From Gammaproteobacteria bacterium (GTDB lineage: Bacteria > Pseudomonadota > Gammaproteobacteria > Pseudomonadales > Azotimanducaceae): a stretch of DNA of 5,923 nucleotides. The translations under genes were made by a program, and so were the position numbers. The stretch covers positions 1 through 5,923 of the forward strand of contig JAPUJX010000635.1 in NCBI GenBank assembly GCA_027295975.1, read 5' to 3'. Every line of letters begins with the position of its first letter. Position 1 is the first letter of the stretch. Below are positions 1-5,420 of the stretch, one piece after another. The notes beneath the pieces were generated by a model, which did not search any database, was not told where the DNA came from, and saw only the letters and a list, made by a program, of their open reading frames with translations.

Positions 1-720
1 GCCATGGTCGACAACCTAGACGTTCACGTTGGCCGCTTACTCAACCATCTCGACAAGCGCAACCTCCGCGACAATACCCTGATCGTATTCATGTCCGATA
101 ACGGTGCAGCCGCCGAAGATTTTTATCATCAAGGTCCTTTCGTGGAATACACCCAGGCCCACTACGACAACAGTTACGACAACATGGGCAAACCGGATTC
201 CTTCGTCTCCTATGGGCCGCAGTGGGCGAAAGCCGGGGCTGCGCCGTTCAACCGCTACAAGAGTTATCCCACCGAAGGTGGAATGACCGCCCCGATGATC
301 ATTTCAGGTCGTGGCGTGAGCGCCACCGCGAAGACTTCCGCCTACGTTACCGTTATGGATCTTGCGCCCACGTTTATCGAACTCGCCGATGCCCACTACC
401 CATCCGACGGTTCGGTGATGCCCATGTTGGGCTCCAGCATAACGACACTTCTGAACGGCAGCGCGACTTCGGTTCACGATGACTTGTACGCCACCGTACT
501 CTTCCACAGGGGGTACGCTTTTGTTCGGCAGGGACGCTGGAAACTCACGAGTATCGAGCTTCCCTTTCAGGAGGAGAATTTTGCCCTCTACGATCTGGAA
601 ACGGACCCCGGCGAGACCACCGATCTCGCAGCCGTTCACCCGGAGCGCCTGGCAAATCTGATTGAGATCTGGCGAACCCAGCGCTTGGAACTCGGCATCA
701 CGCTGCCGGAGGATCTCTAA
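1..720 (+). CDS. Sulfatase (arylsulfatase-type), C-terminal part, cut by window edge
   Basis: Hydrolyses sulfate esters; the natural substrate cannot be read from this part. The frame is open from base 1 and the N-terminal half is outside the window, so the ATG at position 4 is an internal Met of the helix usually written as AMVDNLD and not a start. Numbering from the first codon, SDNG at 32-35 holds the Asp-Asn pair that binds the active-site Ca2+ in this family. The stretch from about 52 to 98 (DNMG, YGPQWA, RYKSYPTEGG) matches the arylsulfatases related to the Pseudomonas enzyme, with K87 as the probable sulfate-contacting Lys. The C-terminus has the usual GRWKL and LYDLETDPGETTDL segments. 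The formylglycine site (C/S-x-P-x-R) lies upstream and cannot be checked. The gene ends in TAA 6 bases before the next gene, so the two probably form an operon. Family is secure; subfamily and localisation are not. Confidence 0.93.
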   Translation, partial: AMVDNLDVHVGRLLNHLDKRNLRDNTLIVFMSDNGAAAEDFYHQGPFVEYTQAHYDNSYDNMGKPDSFVSYGPQWAKAGAAPFNRYKSYPTEGGMTAPMIISGRGVSATAKTSAYVTVMDLAPTFIELADAHYPSDGSVMPMLGSSITTLLNGSATSVHDDLYATVLFHRGYAFVRQGRWKLTSIELPFQEENFALYDLETDPGETTDLAAVHPERLANLIEIWRTQRLELGITLPEDL

Positions 721-726
721 GCGCCG

Positions 727-1521
727 GTGAAAGCCATGGTCACCTTCCTCGCATGGGTCATAGTCGGTTATGCCGGTATCTGCACGCTGGTTTTCCTTTT
801 ACAGGACAAATTGCTTTTTTTCCCCCACCCTTCCAATACCTCGGCCGTCTCCCGGTTACAACATTGGCAGCGTTCCATACAGACACCGGATACCTCCCTT
901 TCCGGATGGGTCATTCCCGCGCGGGACCCCGAAAATACACCGCTGGTTTTCTACTTCGGCGGCAACGCCGAGGATGTGAGCGTCACCGCCCTCGACATCA
1001 GCGATAACGCCAACGCCAATTTTGTCCTGATGAACTATCGTGGTTATGGTGCGAGCGAAGGTGTGCCATCGGAGGCTGCGCTTTTCGCCGACGCGCTTTC
1101 TGTCTACGACTCGCTGACGGACTCAACGGTACACAACGGCACAATCGCCGCATTCGGACGCAGCCTCGGATCGGGGGTGGCCGTTTACCTGGCCGCACAG
1201 AGGCGAATTGACGCGCTGGTGTTGGTGACTCCCTATGACAGCATCCGCAATGTCGCACGCCGTCGTTTTCCCTGGCTACCGGTTTCGCGCTTGATCAAAC
1301 ATCCGTTCGATTCCCTCAACCTGGCGCCAAACCTCGGCATTCCGGCGCTATTCCTGGTGGCTGAACACGACGAGGTGATTCCAATATCTCACGCGCGAAA
1401 CCTTGCAGATTCCTGGGGCGGCAGAACCCGGTGGGTGCTAATGGAAGGCGCGACCCACAACTCGATCGGCGCAGGTGCGGATTACTGGTTGCCGATCCGT
1501 GGGTTTCTGAACAACCTGTAG
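727..1521 (+). CDS. Membrane-anchored alpha/beta hydrolase (BEM46/ABHD13-like)
   Basis: A 264-residue serine hydrolase of unknown substrate. Residues 4-26 form one hydrophobic N-terminal segment, likely a membrane anchor with the catalytic domain on the periplasmic side or an uncleaved signal, followed by QDKLLFFP, typical of the BEM46/ABHD13 group. The oxyanion region is FGGNAED (77-83), then NYRGYGAS (103-110). The nucleophile elbow GRSLG (144-148) gives Ser146, AEHDEVIP (212-219) gives Asp215, and GATHN (241-245) gives His244, so the triad is complete and the enzyme should be active. The start is uncertain. GTG at 727 has GGAGGA at 708-713 inside the end of the sulfatase gene, 13 bases away. 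ATG at 736 has only GGTGA close by and would shorten the protein by three residues. It sits 6 bases after the sulfatase, so co-transcription is likely; a joint role on a sulfated or acylated substrate is only a guess. Confidence 0.88.
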   Translation: MKAMVTFLAWVIVGYAGICTLVFLLQDKLLFFPHPSNTSAVSRLQHWQRSIQTPDTSLSGWVIPARDPENTPLVFYFGGNAEDVSVTALDISDNANANFVLMNYRGYGASEGVPSEAALFADALSVYDSLTDSTVHNGTIAAFGRSLGSGVAVYLAAQRRIDALVLVTPYDSIRNVARRRFPWLPVSRLIKHPFDSLNLAPNLGIPALFLVAEHDEVIPISHARNLADSWGGRTRWVLMEGATHNSIGAGADYWLPIRGFLNNL

Positions 1522-1545
1522 ATAACAAAAGCCGGGAATCCGGCT
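1522..1545 (-). terminator. Intrinsic terminator of the hspQ-cupin operon
   Basis: Read on the - strand, a 6-bp stem AGCCGG / CCGGCT (1545-1540 and 1535-1530) with a 4-base loop ATTC is followed by the U-rich tract TTTGTTAT. The stem begins inside the TGA stop of the cupin gene. On the + strand the same hairpin has no T tract after it, so it is a poor terminator for the convergent hydrolase gene. Confidence 0.7.
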
Positions 1546-1877
1546 CATGGCGATGCGCTCGCAAAAAAAACGAGCAACGTCATGTCTTGATCGATCTCGA
1601 AAAACGAATGTATCGACGTGGCACGGATGTACAACACCGATCCCGGCCCGATGTCATGTTCCTGACCGTCGGTGCGCAGTCGGGCTCTACCCTCCAGCAC
1701 GTAATACACCTCATCGTCTTCGTGGGGACCTTGCATGTCCTTGGAGCCTGCTTTCAATCGGTACAGGCCACAGCTGAGGTTCGGTACTTTCAGGAACTCC
1801 TGGTACTCCACTTGTTTGTCGGAGAATTTCCGATTCAACTCGTCGAGCTGAAATATCTGCCAATCGCCTGCAGCCAT
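1545..1877 (-). CDS. Small single-domain cupin protein
   Basis: A 110-residue one-domain cupin of the small cytoplasmic type; the reaction, if any, is unknown. Cupin motif 1 is PHEDDEVYYVLEG (51-63) and motif 2 runs from IGPGSV to His90 (77-90). Likely metal ligands are His52, Glu56 and His90. The first His of the usual HxH pair is replaced (Gly50), with Gln49 next to it, as in many short cupins with this PHxxDEVYYVLEG signature. The start is set at the ATG at 1877 because GGGAGA lies 5 bases upstream. A longer reading from 1988 would overlap most of the C-terminal third of hspQ and adds low-complexity sequence not expected in a cupin. It follows hspQ by 16 bases, so the two are probably co-transcribed. 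There is no signal peptide. Confidence 0.85.
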   Translation of the reverse strand: MAAGDWQIFQLDELNRKFSDKQVEYQEFLKVPNLSCGLYRLKAGSKDMQGPHEDDEVYYVLEGRARLRTDGQEHDIGPGSVLYIRATSIHSFFEIDQDMTLLVFFASASP

Positions 1878-1893
1878 CTCGTTCTCCCGAATT

Positions 1894-2205
1894 TCAGTGT
1901 ACGGTCTGCTTCGGCAAATAGCGGCCACCGTCGAAGCGACTGAAATACTCGCCGAGATAGGGATGCTCGATTTGCGTGAGGTCCTCACTCACTGCGAGAT
2001 GGCGCTGTGCGACGTAGGTCGAATGCAGTTGTTGATCGACCAGCACGTGATACCACGGCTGATCTTTAGGCGGTCGACTGCGGGCCACCTCCTCATACCA
2101 TTCGTCCGACAAGCAAAACTCGGGGTCCACGCCGAATATCACGCCACGATAGCCAAACTTCCGATGTTCGACGATCTGACCAATAAAAAACTCGGACTCG
2201 TTCAT
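1894..2205 (-). CDS. hspQ: Heat shock protein HspQ (YccV-like)
   Basis: A 103-residue protein of the HspQ/YccV family; E. coli HspQ is about 105 residues. In enterobacteria HspQ acts as an enhancer of Lon protease and affects DnaA stability, and the domain was first described as binding hemimethylated DNA. Family marks are the N-terminal block FFIGQIVEHRKFGYRG (6-21) with VDP (26-28), the central RPPKDQPWYHVLVD (44-57), TYVAQRHL (63-70) and a C-terminal HPYLGEYF (81-88). The ATG at 2205 has GGAGA 7 bases upstream. It is the first gene of a probable pair with the cupin. The gap to the upstream DUF4396 gene is 109 bases on the same strand. No convincing sigma32 or sigma70 promoter is visible there, so read-through from the copper operon is possible. 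Confidence 0.92.
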   Translation of the reverse strand: MNESEFFIGQIVEHRKFGYRGVIFGVDPEFCLSDEWYEEVARSRPPKDQPWYHVLVDQQLHSTYVAQRHLAVSEDLTQIEHPYLGEYFSRFDGGRYLPKQTVH

Positions 2206-2242
2206 CTTCTTTTCTCCATTCCAGCCTCATCCCCACTCGGAA

Positions 2243-2254
2243 GCGAGGCCTCGC
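2243..2254. promoter_or_regulatory. 12-bp perfect palindrome upstream of hspQ (possible operator)
   Basis: GCGAGGCCTCGC is perfectly self-complementary and is flanked by AA on both sides, with CGG at 2238-2240 on the left and CCG at 2258-2260 on the right. It lies about 38 bases before the hspQ start. It has no loop, so it fits a dimeric protein site better than an RNA hairpin, and no T tract follows on either strand. A chance palindrome in GC-rich DNA is possible. Confidence 0.25.
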
Positions 2255-2314
2255 AAGCCGTCGAGTACATGCTGCCATTACACTGCAAGTGCTGCAACAC
2301 TCCCACGGAACTGG

Positions 2315-2770
2315 CTAGTGACAAGATTTCAGATTGCGCTTGATCAACCAGAAGTTCACCGGCCACGCGGCGAGGAACCCCGCGGGAATTGCTACTGCGA
2401 TGCCGAGCCAGAATACTGCCGTGAAGATACTTTGCGCTTGCATACCTCCTACGGCATAGTCGGCCGCGTTCATCACGATTTCCATGACGCCGATGGACAC
2501 CACTTCCCCTACCCAGATGATACGCAGCCCCTCGAGAAAGCTCAGACTTTCTCTTCTCATGAGCGGCACGACGCCAAGGGAAAACCCGGACAGGTAGGCG
2601 AGCACCGTCGCCAACCCCATCGTCAACCATACGTTCAACCCGAGGGACACCCCTATGAGCAACCCCGCAACTTCCCCGATTACGCAGCCGGTGAGGCAGT
2701 GCACGGTTGCTTGCGCCGAAGTCATCAGCGTAGGACCGTGAAGATGCATGTCGTTTGTACGTGTGTTCAT
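2315..2770 (-). CDS. DUF4396-family small membrane protein of the copper operon
   Basis: A 151-residue integral inner-membrane protein of the DUF4396 type; its biochemical role is unknown. About four hydrophobic segments are visible (roughly 28-46, 50-71, 84-104, 116-136). Conserved-looking marks are HCLTGCVIGE (24-33) at the mouth of the first helix, VSIGVMEIVMNA (91-102) and WPVNFWLIKR (136-145). The His24/Cys25/Cys29 cluster, together with the His- and Met-containing N-terminus (MHLHGPTLM, 8-16), could bind metal; that is inference. The start at 2770 is chosen because AAGG (2782-2779) is 8 bases upstream and overlaps the TAA stop of copB. An upstream reading to 2833 would lie inside copB. 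The 10-base gap and shared stop/Shine-Dalgarno bases imply translational coupling, tying it to copper handling. No intrinsic terminator follows it. Confidence 0.85.
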   Translation of the reverse strand: MNTRTNDMHLHGPTLMTSAQATVHCLTGCVIGEVAGLLIGVSLGLNVWLTMGLATVLAYLSGFSLGVVPLMRRESLSFLEGLRIIWVGEVVSIGVMEIVMNAADYAVGGMQAQSIFTAVFWLGIAVAIPAGFLAAWPVNFWLIKRNLKSCH

Positions 2771-2780
2771 TTGTTTTTCC

Positions 2781-3476
2781 TTAAAACCAGAAACGGATGC
2801 CGGTAACGAACGAAAACGTTTCGTCCCTCCCACCTTCCGCTTCGATGAAATTTCTGGTGCCGCCGTATGATTTGCGCCAGGTCACGCCGAGATAGGGCGC
2901 AAGTTTGCGTCGCACCTCGTAACGCAGGCGCAGACCCAATTCGGTGTTCGTCAACCCCTTACCTACCAGGTGTTCGGCAACCTCCTGGGCCGCGAGGCCA
3001 ATCTCGATGCGCGGTTGCAACGTCAACCGCTGGGTGAGTAAAAGATCGTACTCGAGCTCGAGACGCGCCGAGAAATCACCGTCCTCGCTGATGAACGCGG
3101 CAACGTCGAGCTCGATCCACTGGGGTGCCAGGCCCTGCAGGCCAACCACCGCGAAGGTGCGTGACGGTTGGGGTTCGAAGTCGTGGCGAACGCCCAGCTG
3201 GAGATCGAAGAAAGGCGATACCGCCCGGCTGTATAACAACTGCAACTCCGCTTCTTCGGTCTGTCCGTTGCTGTTTTCACCTTCCGTTTTCAACCAGACC
3301 TTGTGGTAGTCGCCCCCTACCCAAGCCTCGGCATCCCACACCCAGGTGTCACCATGGGATTGGTATTCGAGCCGATCACTCAGGACTAAGGAGTAAATGT
3401 CGTCGTCATCGGCAAACGCCGAGCCGACATTTACCAACAGCAGAAGAATCGTCGACATCGGATAAATCCACCACAT
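2781..3476 (-). CDS. copB: Copper resistance protein CopB, outer-membrane beta-barrel
   Basis: A 231-residue CopB/PcoB-family protein. The family is located in the outer membrane and works with CopA in copper tolerance, probably by binding or moving copper. A signal peptide spans residues 1-22 (LLLLVNVGSAFA, cleavage before DDDD); its n-region MWWIYP carries no Lys or Arg, which is unusual, and Met7 is an alternative start without a better ribosome site. The rest shows alternating amphipathic strands (WVWDAEAWVGGDYHKVWLKT, LLYSRAVSPFFDLQLGVRHD, LRLRYEVRRKLAPYLGVTW) and ends in GIRFWF, the terminal aromatic typical of barrel proteins recognised by the Bam machinery. It is shorter than PcoB or Pseudomonas CopB because the Met/His-rich stretch after the signal is absent. 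ATG at 3476 is 3 bases after the copA stop, with GGGAAG 8 bases upstream inside the end of copA. Confidence 0.93.
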   Translation of the reverse strand: MWWIYPMSTILLLLVNVGSAFADDDDIYSLVLSDRLEYQSHGDTWVWDAEAWVGGDYHKVWLKTEGENSNGQTEEAELQLLYSRAVSPFFDLQLGVRHDFEPQPSRTFAVVGLQGLAPQWIELDVAAFISEDGDFSARLELEYDLLLTQRLTLQPRIEIGLAAQEVAEHLVGKGLTNTELGLRLRYEVRRKLAPYLGVTWRKSYGGTRNFIEAEGGRDETFSFVTGIRFWF

Positions 3477-3479
3477 TGG

Positions 3480-5198
3480 TCATGCTTCCCGCGTGCCGAC
3501 AGAGACAGCGCGCATCATCCCTGCTTTCATGTGGTACAGAAGGTGGCAGTGAAAAGCCCAAAGCCCTGGGGCATCGGCGGTGACATCCACGGCGAGCCTT
3601 TCACCGGGTTTCACCACGACGGTGTGCTTGCGCGGATTGTATGATCCATTGCCGTTGACGAGTTCGACGAACATCCCATGCAGATGAATGGGATGTGCCA
3701 TCATGGTGTCGTTGACCAACACCATCCGCAGCCGCTCCCCGTGTTCAAATTGAATCGGTCCTTCGACCTCGGTGAACTTCAGGCCGTCAAACGACCACAT
3801 GTAACGTTCCATGCTGCCGGTGAGGTGCAACTCCATCGTTCGCGCGGGTTCTCTTGCATCGGGGTTGGGGACAAGCGCCTTCAGGTCGGAGTAGGTCAAT
3901 ACCCGATGCCCGACACCGCCCAACCCGGCGCCGGGCTCACCGAGACGAGCCCCGGGCATATCGTTCAAGTTGGCCACTCCGGGGCCGCGCCGATGATCGT
4001 GGGTGACACTCATCGAACGTCCACCATGGTGCATATCGCCATGGTCCATCCGGGTCATTGACCCGTGATCCATCCCCATGTCTTTCATGGTGCTCAACGG
4101 TCGTTCCCGCATCTCCGGCACCGCGGCAGCCATGCCGGCGCGTGGGCTCAGGGTGCCCCGGGCAAATCCGCTGCGGTCCATGGCTTCGGCAAAGATGGTA
4201 TAAGCCCGGTCAGCCGATGGCGTTACCACTACGTCATAGGTTTCCGCGGTACCAATCTGAAATTCTTCGATGACCACCGGCGATATGTTCTGGCCATCGG
4301 CTTGCACCACCGTCATTTCGAGCCCGGGAATTCGCACGTTGAAAAAAGACATGGCCGAGCCATTGATAAACCGCAAACGCACCCGCTCCCCAGGTTCAAA
4401 AAGCCCTGTCCAGTTGGAATCGGGACCGAGCCCATTCATGAGATAGGTATAGGTCGCACCGGTCACGTCGGCAATGTCCGAGGGCGCCATTCGCATCCGA
4501 CCCCACATCCGCCGGTCTGCCATCGTCGCCTTCCAGCCGCGTGCCTCTACATCTTCGAAGAAATCGAACACCGTGCGCTTCTGGTAGTTGTAATATCCGT
4601 CCATGCGCTTCAGATTGGCGAAGAGCCGATCGGGATCCTCGAACGTCCAATCGGATAACAACACCACAAACTCGGCATCGCAGGTTACCGGATCGGCATC
4701 TGCAGGATCGATCACTATCGGTCCGTACACGCCCACCTGTTCCTGCAGACCCGAGTGACTGTGATACCAGTACGTACCGCTCTGCTTGACGTGGTAGTGA
4801 TAGCGGTAGGTTTCGCCCGGTTTGATCCCGGCATAACTCAACCCCGGCACGCCGTCCATGTTCGTGGGCAACAGCAGGCCGTGCCAGTGAATCGAGCTGT
4901 CTTCATCCAACGCGTTACGCACATTGAGAGTGATGGGTTCACCCTCCTTGAACCGCAACAGCGGTCCTGGCACCGTACCGTTGATACCCGTTGCCCGTGC
5001 AGGTTCACCATCCACCGTCACCAGCGTTGGCCCGATTTCCAGGTCATACTCCCCCGGATGGGTCAAGGAGGAAATTCCCGGTCGATTGCTGGCGGCCCAC
5101 AACGGAACTGGCAGGAGGGTGTTGAGCGCCGCGCCGACAGTACCCACTGTTGCACTCCTGAGCAGGCGGCGTCTGGTGATGTCGGATGGTCGATTCAT
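3480..5198 (-). CDS. copA: Multicopper oxidase CopA, Tat-exported periplasmic copper resistance protein
   Basis: A 572-residue CopA/PcoA-type multicopper oxidase that binds copper and probably oxidises Cu(I) to the less toxic Cu(II) in the periplasm. It opens with a twin-arginine signal, TRRRLLR (8-14), a hydrophobic stretch, and likely cleavage near LWA-AS (about 33-36). The four copper-ligand blocks are intact: HWHG (104-107), YHSHSG (145-150), HPIHLHG (502-508) and HCHLLYHMKAGM (550-561), with Cys551, His502 and His556 as type-1 ligands and Met561 as the axial ligand. Residues 371-402 are a Met/His-rich loop (MDMGMDHG-like units, MDHGDMHHGG), usual for copper-storing CopA. The start is ATG 5198, not the in-frame TTG at 5216, because the TTG lies in the Shine-Dalgarno itself. 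It is the first structural gene of copA-copB-DUF4396. The leader of about 210 bases contains a CsoR-controlled promoter, a short ORF and a hairpin. Confidence 0.96.
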   Translation of the reverse strand: MNRPSDITRRRLLRSATVGTVGAALNTLLPVPLWAASNRPGISSLTHPGEYDLEIGPTLVTVDGEPARATGINGTVPGPLLRFKEGEPITLNVRNALDEDSSIHWHGLLLPTNMDGVPGLSYAGIKPGETYRYHYHVKQSGTYWYHSHSGLQEQVGVYGPIVIDPADADPVTCDAEFVVLLSDWTFEDPDRLFANLKRMDGYYNYQKRTVFDFFEDVEARGWKATMADRRMWGRMRMAPSDIADVTGATYTYLMNGLGPDSNWTGLFEPGERVRLRFINGSAMSFFNVRIPGLEMTVVQADGQNISPVVIEEFQIGTAETYDVVVTPSADRAYTIFAEAMDRSGFARGTLSPRAGMAAAVPEMRERPLSTMKDMGMDHGSMTRMDHGDMHHGGRSMSVTHDHRRGPGVANLNDMPGARLGEPGAGLGGVGHRVLTYSDLKALVPNPDAREPARTMELHLTGSMERYMWSFDGLKFTEVEGPIQFEHGERLRMVLVNDTMMAHPIHLHGMFVELVNGNGSYNPRKHTVVVKPGERLAVDVTADAPGLWAFHCHLLYHMKAGMMRAVSVGTREA

Positions 5199-5208
5199 GG
5201 TTGTTAAG

Positions 5209-5214
5209 CTCCTC
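5209..5214 (-). promoter_or_regulatory. copA ribosome binding site (decides the start)
   Basis: GAGGAG on the - strand lies 10 bases before the ATG at 5198. It overlaps an in-frame TTG (5216-5214), which therefore cannot be the true start. The ATG start also puts the Tat motif at residues 8-14, the normal position. Confidence 0.8.
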
Positions 5215-5226
5215 AAAAGCCAGGTA

Positions 5227-5252
5227 CGGCCAAGCGGCGCAAGAGTTGGCCG
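5227..5252 (-). other. Stem-loop in the copA leader, between the short ORF and the copA RBS
   Basis: A perfect 7-bp inverted repeat CGGCCAA / TTGGCCG (5252-5246 and 5233-5227 read on the - strand) encloses a 12-base loop. It starts 12 bases after the stop of the leader ORF and ends 12 bases before the copA Shine-Dalgarno. No U tract follows, so it is not a classical intrinsic terminator. A role in mRNA folding, as an RNA stability element, or as part of an attenuation or Rho-sensitive region is possible. Confidence 0.45.
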
Positions 5253-5264
5253 CCCACCGGTGAC

Positions 5265-5408
5265 TCAGGGGCTCGGGACAGCAGGCGGTTTTTGCGCGTG
5301 ATCGGTGGGTCGGTCCGTATGAGATACCGATGCACACCGGCAGTTCGCCGTGTTGAGCACAAATAGCGCAAACATGAATTGAACGGAAGTTTTGCGAACC
5401 ATCAACAT
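5265..5408 (-). CDS. Candidate copper leader peptide (47 aa, Cys/His, signal-like) upstream of copA
   Basis: A short ORF that I do not recognise as a named family. The protein begins MLMVRKTSVQFMFALFV, a positively charged start followed by a hydrophobic stretch (about 9-18), like a signal peptide with possible cleavage near NTA (19-21). Next comes Cys23-Arg-Cys25, then His30 and His37, and a Pro-rich end KPPAVPSP directly before TGA. Starts at 5420, 5408 and 5402 are in frame, and an in-frame TAG at 5429 bounds the ORF. The 5408 start would be leaderless or nearly so, given the promoter's -10 at 5421-5416. The 5420 start has AGGGG only 3 bases away, and 5402 has no ribosome site. It lies wholly between the CsoR-controlled promoter and copA. 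Short Cys-containing upstream proteins (CopL of Xanthomonas, DUF2946 leader peptides) are known to head copper operons, and by analogy this could sense copper during its own translation. It may equally be a small periplasmic copper-binding peptide, or not translated. Confidence 0.42.
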   Translation of the reverse strand: MLMVRKTSVQFMFALFVLNTANCRCASVSHTDRPTDHAQKPPAVPSP

Positions 5409-5420
5409 GGGTGATACCAT
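5392..5420 (+). promoter_or_regulatory. Possible csoR promoter
   Basis: TTGCGA (5392-5397) and TACCAT (5415-5420) are 17 bases apart, each matching four of six sigma70 consensus bases. Transcription would start around 5427, inside the CsoR operator, which fits autorepression. The match is moderate; two TATAGG boxes further right (5428 and 5435) are alternative -10 elements without a good -35. Confidence 0.35.

Noticed and set aside
4..6. ATG at position 4 as the start of a complete small sulfatase
   Set aside because: The frame is open to the window edge, the encoded sequence is the middle of a sulfatase, and the catalytic Cys/Ser region is missing.
1431..1943. A + strand open frame of 170 codons across the hydrolase end, cupin and hspQ
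   Set aside because: It crosses the convergent terminator and is antisense to the cupin and hspQ, both of which show clear family motifs.
1878..1988. N-terminal extension of the cupin to a start at 1988
   Set aside because: It overlaps hspQ by about 95 bases and adds Ser/Ile-rich sequence, whereas ATG 1877 has a well-placed GGGAGA.
2277..2282. TGTAAT (- strand) as a -10 box for an hspQ promoter
   Set aside because: Five of six bases match, but there is no -35 or extended -10 element at usual spacing. The nearest TTGCAG boxes sit 0 and 10 bases upstream, too close.
2771..2833. N-terminal extension of the DUF4396 protein to a start at 2833
   Set aside because: It lies inside copB and lacks a ribosome site, while ATG 2770 has AAGG at good spacing.
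4065..4658. A long + strand open frame opposite copA
   Set aside because: It is antisense to well-conserved multicopper oxidase sequence and rich in His/Arg/Pro, as expected for the complement of GC-rich codons.
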